From assembly GCA_027032075.1 (NCBI GenBank), contig JALVOC010000188.1:1-64000 (forward strand): a stretch of DNA of 64,000 nt, written 5' to 3'. This DNA is from Chromatiales bacterium (GTDB taxonomy: Bacteria; Pseudomonadota; Gammaproteobacteria; UBA6429; Thiohalophilaceae). The translations under genes and the position numbers were made by a program. Numbering within the stretch: position 1 is the first letter of the stretch; each line of letters starts with the position of its first letter. Of the stretch, positions 8,419-15,678 are shown piece by piece. The notes under the pieces were generated by a model. The model was given only the letters and a program-made list of their open reading frames with translations, was not told the DNA's origin and did no database searches.

Positions 8419-10569
8419 TCAGGTTGATTTAAACTCTACCACTGTGGACTTCTTTCTGTTCGAAGCAATTTTTGCCGCCTTTTCGCGGTGCTTGCGTTTT
8501 TTGATCAAGGGCGGACACTTTTCATCATCGTAATAAGTAACCTGGCAATCCAGGCAATAATGGCACTCGTTCTTGTTGATGGCGCCGTTCTGATCGATTG
8601 CCTGGATCTCACATTCGTTGGCGCAGATCTGGCACGGTGCACCACAGTGCCTGCGCCGCTTGAGCCAGTCAAACAAATGCCATTTGCCGGGTATCACCAG
8701 TGCTGCACCCAGGGGACAAAGATATTTGCAGTAGAATTTATGATTGACCGTTGATAACGCCAACAAACCTGCCGCGTAGAAAACATATCCCCATTCACGA
8801 ACGAAGTGCAGGGTAATCGCTGTTTTGAAGGGTTCTATTTCCGCCAGTTTTTCAGCTTCACTTACCGATTGCAGGGAAACACCGAAAAGCACGAGCAGGA
8901 TGATATATTTCAGCGCCCACAGTCGTTCGTGCAGCGCCTCAGGCATCTTCAGTTGCCTCACGTTGAAATACCGTGCCACACCATTGATCAGTTCCTGCAG
9001 TGCACCATAAGGGCAGAGCCAGCCGCAAAAAATACCACGCCCCCATAACAACAATGTCATCGCCACAAATGCCCAGAGAATAAAAATCAACGGGTCGATA
9101 AGAAATGTCTGCCAGCGAAAATCATGCATCATCGCCTGCACAAAGGTTAATACATTCACTACCGAAAGTTGCGCCAGGGTGTAATAGCCGATGAAGCTGA
9201 CGGTAAAAATCAGAAAACCGATACGGAAGCGTTTTAAAAACACTGGATGGACGACAAGCACATCCTGGAAGAGCAACAACACGGTCAGGAGGAAAAGCGC
9301 AACAGTTAAAATCACAATTTCAACCTGGCGTTGCTTCCAGATGACCAGCCACAATGGCGCCTCTTCCCCGGCTGCCGTTTTGGGAACTTCCGGCCGGGTA
9401 TAATAGGCTGCGGGTAACTGGTATTCGCCAAAAAAGCTGGTAAACACACTTTCCAGCGGCCCGATCTGCCTTCTTACCAACAGCTCGAGCTGAAACAGGC
9501 TGCCGGGATCGAACTCATTTTCCTTGCGGATGATATAGATAGCCATCTCGGAAAAATCAGGAATGCCCTCTGCAAACACATCACTGAGGCGATAATAGTC
9601 CAGATCGCGAAAGGTAATGATCCGCCCTTGCTGTTGCAACTGGATACGATCAAAAATCCCGCCCCGGACGAAACCGTTGCCGCGGAAGGAATAGAGGCCG
9701 TTCGCCATTAGCGCAATGGCATGCTCACCCTCTTTCAGTTCCGACATTAACCATTTATATTGATCATCTCCCAGCAGGTTGCGACCGATTTCAGGATGAT
9801 TTAAATAGGCGTAATAAAGATCGATAAACTCATTACAATCAATATCCGTATCCTGCGGATCACAGATAAGATCCTCGTCCTTCTCTCCTTTTGTTCCTTT
9901 GAAAGCTTTGTTGACATCATCCACGGTCAAATGCAGGTTCCGTACGGCACCCTCCTTGCGGAGTTCCTGCCAGCTTTTTTTCGTGAATTCGCCGATACGC
10001 AATTGCGCCCGCGGTAGCGTTGCGGTTTCATCCTTGATAATCTTCTTCGCCAAAGCCACCTTGCGTGTAGCGCGGCTGATAGTCTGGTTAATCACCATTG
10101 CGGTTACCGTTGCTCCGGTGATCGCATCGATGTTCACATAACCTTCCTGCTTGCCCGAACCAACCTTGATATGATCGGTGACCGACTTGCCACGATACTG
10201 TGCGGCAAAATCATCCAGAGATTCTTCCGGTATACCGACAAGCAGTATGGGCTCATGGTGTTCCATTACCTTGGCGGCGGTTATTTTTCCCTGCAGATCA
10301 AGACCGATCAGCAAATCGACCGGTTTACCGGAATAGGCGGGAATTAATACGAAATCCTTGCTGCGGAAAATATACCCAAGTTGCTGTTCCCCTTTGTACG
10401 CTGATATTAACGGCGGTTCGCCTTCAGGCCCGCTGAAACGATCCGCCTCGGGAAACAGCTCTTTATATAACTTAGCAGAATCATCAACATTTACAGCTGC
10501 AAGGGTTAATGAAGGGGCAACAATGAACAGGATGATCAGAAGCAATGTTTGGATCAGACCTTTTCCCAT
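8419..10569 (-). CDS. nosR: NosR, FMN and Fe-S electron donor/regulator for NosZ
   Basis: Membrane flavoprotein/polyferredoxin required for NosZ transcription and activity, probably passing electrons from the quinone pool to NosZ. A signal or first helix (residues 5-24) is followed by a periplasmic FMN-binding domain with the flavinylation motif DAITGAT, expected to carry FMN on Thr154. Several membrane helices follow (about residues 405-620), then NapH-type CxxxCP motifs GWLCPYGALQE and KYLCPLGAA. A C-terminal ferredoxin-like region contains CGAPCQICANEC and CHYCLDC. The 716 residues are full length. The start has a GGGGA ribosome-binding site. It is first in the operon, 72 bases from an FNR-type box. 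Confidence 0.97.
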   Translation of the reverse strand: MGKGLIQTLLLIILFIVAPSLTLAAVNVDDSAKLYKELFPEADRFSGPEGEPPLISAYKGEQQLGYIFRSKDFVLIPAYSGKPVDLLIGLDLQGKITAAKVMEHHEPILLVGIPEESLDDFAAQYRGKSVTDHIKVGSGKQEGYVNIDAITGATVTAMVINQTISRATRKVALAKKIIKDETATLPRAQLRIGEFTKKSWQELRKEGAVRNLHLTVDDVNKAFKGTKGEKDEDLICDPQDTDIDCNEFIDLYYAYLNHPEIGRNLLGDDQYKWLMSELKEGEHAIALMANGLYSFRGNGFVRGGIFDRIQLQQQGRIITFRDLDYYRLSDVFAEGIPDFSEMAIYIIRKENEFDPGSLFQLELLVRRQIGPLESVFTSFFGEYQLPAAYYTRPEVPKTAAGEEAPLWLVIWKQRQVEIVILTVALFLLTVLLLFQDVLVVHPVFLKRFRIGFLIFTVSFIGYYTLAQLSVVNVLTFVQAMMHDFRWQTFLIDPLIFILWAFVAMTLLLWGRGIFCGWLCPYGALQELINGVARYFNVRQLKMPEALHERLWALKYIILLVLFGVSLQSVSEAEKLAEIEPFKTAITLHFVREWGYVFYAAGLLALSTVNHKFYCKYLCPLGAALVIPGKWHLFDWLKRRRHCGAPCQICANECEIQAIDQNGAINKNECHYCLDCQVTYYDDEKCPPLIKKRKHREKAAKIASNRKKSTVVEFKST

Positions 10570-10640
10570 TCAATTTCCCCAAAAAAAATAGCCAATGAAA
10601 TATCGACGCGTATGATCAAATACAACCTGTCCATTGAACC

Positions 10641-10654
10641 TTGATCTGTGTCAA
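10641..10654. promoter_or_regulatory. FNR/DNR-type box upstream of nosR
   Basis: TTGATCTGTGTCAA matches the FNR/DNR/NNR consensus TTGAT-N4-ATCAA at nine of ten fixed bases. Its centre is 78 bases upstream of the nosR start. If bound in the class II position (-41.5), transcription would begin near 10606 and leave a leader of about 37 nt. No strong -10 hexamer is seen there, as is common for activator-dependent promoters. Confidence 0.85.
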
Positions 10655-11240
10655 ATCATACAACACAGTTGCATAACTGACACGTATGAATGCACACAGG
10701 GAAATTAATGGATCGCAAATGAACTAACGGGATGATTAACACACATAAAATGTTGACATAACCAGTTTGGTATTCAGCGGCATGAATGAATGCGTACCAC
10801 GTGTAAAACAACCTGCTATCCCTGCTTTCTGGTGTGGTTTTGAAAAATAAGGCCTGACAGCAAACGCGTGTTCACAGATGATTCGTCTGCGATACGACAA
10901 CATGTGACTATTATCTGCATGCTTGCCCGCACGCACTGATTGCGTAGCGCCCGGGATGAGCAAACCAACGCACACTTTTACCACACGGCAGGATTTTATC
11001 CTGACCATTTTAGTGCCCTTTTACTTCCCTGTTTGACAGAATGGTTATTTTCGGGTGCAGATATACGGGCAGAAAGCGGGGTGATATTTCCCTGCTTTCA
11101 TATCGGTTTATTTTTCCGTCAGTCTGAAGCGGGAAAACAGCTCTGCCTGTTCCTTCTCCGTCACAAAATCAGACCCATACCAAACAAAAGGACAGAACAT
11201 TTGCTTCACGCATTTTTATACGACCCCCGCATCCAGGCGA
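10655..11240. other. Intergenic region without a convincing gene
   Basis: About 590 bases between the nosR control region and the DsrE-like gene. The two open frames that cross it (90 codons on the minus strand at 10736-11008; 122 codons on the plus strand at 10940-11308) have no ribosome-binding site and no recognisable domain, and the second runs antisense into the next gene. No strong terminator or tRNA is visible. Confidence 0.5.
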
Positions 11241-11756
11241 TCATTCAACTTTTAAATAGGCAAACCCCTGGTGTTGCAGCTCAGCAATACGCACCACGCC
11301 TGAAGTGACCAGTTTCACCTGGGGAATGATTTTTTCCTTGTCCAGACCAATCACCTTGCGTGTGATATCACACAGTTCCAGCTTCACATTCTGCACATCC
11401 CGTAATCCCGCCAGCCGGGTTAACAGGTTTTCGCGGCGTGCGGCAAACTCTTTGTCTTCTGCGAAAGGAGTCCCTTGCAGTTTGTCCCTGGTTAAAAAGC
11501 GGATGCCGTGTGAGACAAACACAATCCGCACATCATACTCCTGCAATTCATTTTGATAGGCGGTAACCATGTTGTTGATACTTGTCAACATGGCGCTAAA
11601 GCGTCTGGGATCGGCAAAGTCCGCATGATAGACGACTTTCATTACCTCCTCGTCATCGGAAGCGGCAAAGCCGGCATTTGCGTGGATAACGGCCAATAGC
11701 ATGGACAAAAATACAAGCCGGTACCACGAAGAAATTTTACGTGAAATTTTCATCAT
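11241..11756 (-). CDS. Exported DsrE-like family protein
   Basis: A 171-residue protein with an N-terminal signal peptide (hydrophobic YRLVFLSMLLAVIHANAGFA, probable cleavage near residue 32). It is followed by one DsrE/DsrF-like alpha/beta domain: a VVYHADF first strand, VRIVFVSHGIRFL, and a VKLELCDITRKVIGL segment with a single Cys at the place where DsrE-type proteins often carry their reactive cysteine. Exported proteins of this family occur beside sulfur-oxidation and respiratory genes, but their function is not established. Two ATGs in tandem (11756 and 11753) follow an AAGGGGGG ribosome-binding site; the second is better spaced. An FNR-like half-palindrome lies 82-95 bases upstream. 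It is divergent from the large haem/propeller lipoprotein. Confidence 0.8.
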   Translation of the reverse strand: MMKISRKISSWYRLVFLSMLLAVIHANAGFAASDDEEVMKVVYHADFADPRRFSAMLTSINNMVTAYQNELQEYDVRIVFVSHGIRFLTRDKLQGTPFAEDKEFAARRENLLTRLAGLRDVQNVKLELCDITRKVIGLDKEKIIPQVKLVTSGVVRIAELQHQGFAYLKVE

Positions 11757-11837
11757 TCTTCCCCCCTTGCCAGGTTCAGGGAAAACAGCAACACAGCCTG
11801 ACTGTTTTATTCTAGACCCTGGTAATTTTTATTTATG

Positions 11838-11851
11838 GTGACGTGGATCAT
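11838..11851. promoter_or_regulatory. FNR-like site between the DsrE-like gene and the divergent lipoprotein
   Basis: GTGACGTGGATCAT contains TGAC-N4-ATCA, keeping the inner four bases of each FNR half-site (eight of the ten consensus positions if TTGAC is allowed) but not the outer T and A. It is 82 bases from the DsrE-like start and 176 from the lipoprotein start. It is weaker than the site before nosR. Confidence 0.4.
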
Positions 11852-12027
11852 TGCTTTGGCAAAAGCACCTGCCCGCCCCCTGTTTTGCAGCAATTTGAAT
11901 TAGTCTGAATCTTCATGTTTTGTGACACAGATAAAAGACCCGGCGGCACTATCTGTGCCTAAATTCAGGACAAAGCGGTATCCGATCAGAATAATTCGAA
12001 TCCAAAATAGGGAGAGGAGTGAGACAG

Positions 12028-15000
12028 ATGGAAATTCGTCTCGGTAAACCGTTTTTCGTATGCTTTCTTTTATTCTTCCTCGTCGCTTGTGGTGGTGGCA
12101 GCGGGGATGAAAATCCTCCGCCGGCCCCGCCTGCTCCCGCCTCCCGCCCTGCGGATACGTATTTCTCACTCGCCGTTACCGAAAATTCGCACAATCATAG
12201 CGGCGCACGTCTTCTGTTTCTCGATTTTCAGGATGACACCCCCAATGCCGCCGTTATCCAGAACAATGTGGTGATTTCACCCAGGGTGGCAGCGGGAAGC
12301 ATCACCCTCGATGGCGATGCCTCGGACTGGGATCCGGCCTTACTCACCACGGTTAACGGGCTGGTACAAAACAATTACCCTTTGAGCGAATTTATCGATG
12401 CCGTTCCCACGGCGATCACGGTGGGTTCGGCCTGGGACGATGATTACATCTATTTCCTGGTGCAGTGGGAGGATGCGGGCCATACCCAGAGCACGAAATA
12501 CAAAAAATGGATCTACGGCGATCAGGGTAACGGGGAAAGCGGCTGGAACGCCAAACTTCATACCGGCGTCACCTCCGGCGCCCCCAATGAGACCACTGTC
12601 AATGCCGGCCACCCCCTTGCCGGATCTGAAAACGAAGATCGCATCTTGATGATGTTCCCCATTACCGACAGCGAAAACAATTTCTCTGCCGGAAACCTCG
12701 GTTGCGCGGCTTATTGCCATCCCAATCTCAAAAACGGCAGTCCCTACCAGAATTACACCGGCCTGGGGCTGGTGGCCATGCACACCAACAGCGCAAATGA
12801 TACGGCGGATATCTGGCACTGGAAGTCCAGCCGCACTGCTCCCGCCAACCATGCCGATGACAAATACCTCGTTTACGCTGTTGGCAGTGACAACGGCCGA
12901 AGGTCGGACAGCGGCTCGGCAGCATATAGCGCCAATGCCCTCAACGGCGGCAATCCACAATCAATGCACAGCAGCGGTCTCGCCTATCAGGGGGACGTGC
13001 TGCTGCAAACAGATGCGGTGCCTTTTTCCGGCACTGCCTCTGCAGGCGATCAGCTGCCTGCGGTGATCAGCACCGATCCCGGCGGCAGCCGGGGCGACGT
13101 GGAAGTCCGGGCTTCTTTCAGCGGTGCACCGGACTATCGCTGGACGGTGGAGTTCCGCCGCGCGCGCGACACCGGGAACAACGATGATCACCCGTTTGTC
13201 AGCGGCACGGATGCCGCACCGCCCTCCTCCACTGCAGTATCGGCCACTGACAGCACAAACGGTGAAACGCTTTACAACAATTACTGCCAGAGTTGTCACA
13301 ACACCAATGGCAGCGGAACCGCCGCGGGAGCGTCCTGGAGCATTCCCCGCATCCAGCGGGCCTCGGGATCCCTGATCCTCAAGGCGCTGCAGACGGTCAC
13401 GCCGATGCAGGGTATCGGTTTGAGCCAACAGCAAGTGGAAGACATCGCCGCCTTTTTGCAAACCCAGGCCACCTTTGCCCCCGTGCGCAACCTTTCTGTC
13501 AGCGTTAACGGCGTAAGCGGCAATGGTATCGTCAGCAGCACGCCCGCTGGCATCGACTGTCCCGGCACCTGCTCATTCGGTTTTGTCGAAAACGGTGTCA
13601 TCTCCTTATCCGCCGCCTATGTGGCCGGCTACACCTTCAACGGCTGGAGTGGCGCTGGTTGCAGCGGCAACCAGGGATGTGAAGTCACCCTCTCCACGGA
13701 TCAGGCGGTCAGCGCCAACTATAGCGCCAATGCCACCACCTATACCTTGACGGTCAGCAACAGCGGCAATGGCACCGTGACGAGTTCACCCGCGGGAATC
13801 GACTGCGGCAGCGACTGCAGCGAAACATATACTGCAGGCGCCAACATCACCCTGAGCGCCACCCCGGCGCCCGGCTACCGCTTCGATGGCTGGAGTGGCG
13901 CCGGTTGCAGCGGAACCGGCAGCTGTGTCTTCGATCTCAATGCGGACACCACCGTCAGCGCCAGCTTTTCGCTGATACCATTAACGAGCTGTGGTGCGGG
14001 TGTTATTTATGATACTGGTGGCACCAACGGCTATGGCCGCGAACTGGCGGTGAATGACGGCAGCATCAGCACGGCAACGGATATGGCATTCATTCCGGGA
14101 ATGGGCGGGGCCTTTCTGGTGACTTCGCAGAGCGGAAGGGTATATTTCTTCAACGGCGGCTGCGATCCGGTCAACAGCATCGTGCTTAACGATATCGGTA
14201 TCAATGTCGTCTCCGGCGGGGAACAGGGGTTGTTGAACGTGGAATTCCATCCCGATTACGCCAACAACGGCTACGTGTTTTTCTACCATACCTCTGCCGC
14301 CAACCAGACCAATTCCGTGTCGCGCGCATCGTTGTCCTTCGATAACGGCGGTAACATGGTATTAAGCGATCCGGTCAGGATCATCGACTTCCAGAAAAAC
14401 ACCAGCGCCAGCAATCACGACGGTGGCGGTCTGGTGTTTGCCCCCGACTGGACATTGCTCGCCTCCGTCGGTGACGGCGGCAGTGGCGGTGCGCCCAATG
14501 GCCAGGACAGCCACAACCTGCTGGGGGTGGTGGTCAGGATTTTCCCCAGCCTGGCAACAGGAACCGGTGGTTACACCATCCCATCCAGTGGCAACATGTT
14601 TCCTGCCAGCAATGCAACATGCTCGGGATCTGCAACAAACCCGGATCCCTGTCCCGAAATCCTTGCGATGGGCTTGCGCAACCCCTTCCGCATGTCGATG
14701 ACGGGGAACATTGTCTATCTGGGTGATGTCGGCGCAGGCTATGAAGAGATCAACAGCTTTGATTACACCAGCGTCGACACCAGCAATCCGGTCAACTTCG
14801 GCTGGAGCACCCACGACGGTTATGTGGCCTCGTCGAGCATATCCGGTTACCGCAATCCCATTGTCTATTACAACCGCAATGATTCGGTTGCCGACGGCTT
14901 TCGCAACGAGGATCCGCAAGGGAACAAAACAAACTCCGCCAGTGTCATGATCGGCGATGTCCACAGCGGCTCGCAGTATTCAGGCGAACTGGGCAACAAG

Positions 15001-15204
15001 CTGTTCTTTGCCGAGTTTTATGACGGCTTCGTACGTGCTGTCGGTGTTGACAGTAATGGGGATATCACGGATGCCGATGGTGTTCCCGGCATGCATATCG
15101 TCCACCGTACCAGTGTCACCAGCATGGTCGAAGGGCCGGATGGCTATATGTATCTCACCACATTATACAGCCCTGCGATGGTATATCGCCTGGTGAAACC
15201 CTGA
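12028..15204 (+). CDS. Multidomain haem/beta-propeller lipoprotein
   Basis: A 1058-residue exported lipoprotein not matched to a named gene. The lipobox is LVAC (Cys21), followed by a Gly/Pro linker. Residues about 90-385 resemble the ethylbenzene-dehydrogenase gamma/DMSO-reductase-type haem-binding domain (ITLDGDASDWD, DIWHWKSSR) and hold a CAAYCH motif (Cys226, Cys230, His231). Residues 405-480 are a class I cytochrome c with CQSCH (Cys420, Cys423, His424) and Met460 as likely sixth ligand. Residues 486-567 and 571-650 are two tandem divergent InlB-B-like repeats, each with PAGIDC, GYxFxGWSGAGCSG and four Cys. Residues 652-1058 form a glucose/sorbosone-dehydrogenase-type propeller with NHDGGGLVFAPD, SVGDGG and GLRNPF. 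The ATG at 12028 has GGAGAGGAG eight bases upstream; an in-frame GTG at 12019 overlaps that site. Inferred role: a cell-surface or periplasmic dehydrogenase passing electrons to c-type haem. The substrate is unknown. Confidence 0.85.
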   Translation: MEIRLGKPFFVCFLLFFLVACGGGSGDENPPPAPPAPASRPADTYFSLAVTENSHNHSGARLLFLDFQDDTPNAAVIQNNVVISPRVAAGSITLDGDASDWDPALLTTVNGLVQNNYPLSEFIDAVPTAITVGSAWDDDYIYFLVQWEDAGHTQSTKYKKWIYGDQGNGESGWNAKLHTGVTSGAPNETTVNAGHPLAGSENEDRILMMFPITDSENNFSAGNLGCAAYCHPNLKNGSPYQNYTGLGLVAMHTNSANDTADIWHWKSSRTAPANHADDKYLVYAVGSDNGRRSDSGSAAYSANALNGGNPQSMHSSGLAYQGDVLLQTDAVPFSGTASAGDQLPAVISTDPGGSRGDVEVRASFSGAPDYRWTVEFRRARDTGNNDDHPFVSGTDAAPPSSTAVSATDSTNGETLYNNYCQSCHNTNGSGTAAGASWSIPRIQRASGSLILKALQTVTPMQGIGLSQQQVEDIAAFLQTQATFAPVRNLSVSVNGVSGNGIVSSTPAGIDCPGTCSFGFVENGVISLSAAYVAGYTFNGWSGAGCSGNQGCEVTLSTDQAVSANYSANATTYTLTVSNSGNGTVTSSPAGIDCGSDCSETYTAGANITLSATPAPGYRFDGWSGAGCSGTGSCVFDLNADTTVSASFSLIPLTSCGAGVIYDTGGTNGYGRELAVNDGSISTATDMAFIPGMGGAFLVTSQSGRVYFFNGGCDPVNSIVLNDIGINVVSGGEQGLLNVEFHPDYANNGYVFFYHTSAANQTNSVSRASLSFDNGGNMVLSDPVRIIDFQKNTSASNHDGGGLVFAPDWTLLASVGDGGSGGAPNGQDSHNLLGVVVRIFPSLATGTGGYTIPSSGNMFPASNATCSGSATNPDPCPEILAMGLRNPFRMSMTGNIVYLGDVGAGYEEINSFDYTSVDTSNPVNFGWSTHDGYVASSSISGYRNPIVYYNRNDSVADGFRNEDPQGNKTNSASVMIGDVHSGSQYSGELGNKLFFAEFYDGFVRAVGVDSNGDITDADGVPGMHIVHRTSVTSMVEGPDGYMYLTTLYSPAMVYRLVKP

Positions 15205-15678
15205 GCGTAAAAACATATCGTTTGGAAAACACTGAATATCCGTGCAGGGAAGATGTCCGGTTTATTATTTGGTGGCTCAGGTCTCCGGAACCCTGTGCCA
15301 AGACACGCCGTAAATACGTCCCTGTAGGCTTCACGGCAGCATCCCTGCTGCCGAGAGTCTTGTCACAGGGTTCCGGAGACCTGAGCCCTCAACTCATGCG
15401 AATAAACCCTGTAATAAGATGGACCACCCTTGCACGGTTATTCAGACCAAAAGAAACTGGTATTCACAACACCTGATTTATTGCTTCCACATCAGTACCA
15501 CAACAACCCTGCCGTTTGCCAACCGCCATCAAACCTTTTCCCGGCCATCTTCTTACCCGTGTGAAACATTTTGCCGGTAACTGCCTGTTGCATGTTAGTG
15601 ATTGATATTTCGGCGTGATATGTTAGAACAAATAAACAGGAATCATTTCTCAACAACCATCAACAGGGAATAAAGATT
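15205..15678. other. Intergenic region with a large palindrome, upstream of ppdK
   Basis: 474 bases without a convincing gene. It contains the inverted-repeat element described separately (15274-15387), which may also terminate transcription of the lipoprotein gene. The remaining 290 bases before ppdK are AT-richer. TTGATA at 15603-15608 and TTAGAA 15 bases later form only a poor promoter. A short AGGGA ribosome-binding site precedes ppdK. Confidence 0.5.
15274..15387. repeat. Palindromic repeat element, copy 1
   Basis: Two 31-base arms (15274-15304 and 15357-15387) are inverted copies with one mismatch. The 52-base centre holds a second perfect hairpin, GGCAGCA-TCCC-TGCTGCC (15335-15352). 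The centre also contains GACACGCCGTAAATAC (15302-15317) and AGGCTTCACGGCAGCATC (15326-15343), both of which recur with few changes in the element at 31830-32032. It encodes no protein; a dispersed non-autonomous palindromic repeat is the best description. Confidence 0.8.

Noticed and set aside
8409-8426. Hairpin CAACCTG-TCCT-CAGGTTG at the nosR stop considered as a terminator
   Set aside because: Short stem without a U-tract, overlapping the nosR stop; at most an RNA-processing site.
10736-11308. Two short open frames (90 and 122 codons) between nosR and the DsrE-like gene
   Set aside because: No ribosome-binding site, no domain, and the longer one overlaps the DsrE-like gene in antisense.
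12028-15204. The lipoprotein considered as a secreted adhesin because of its InlB-B-like repeats
   Set aside because: The repeats are only about 165 of 1058 residues and sit between redox domains, where they more likely act as spacers.
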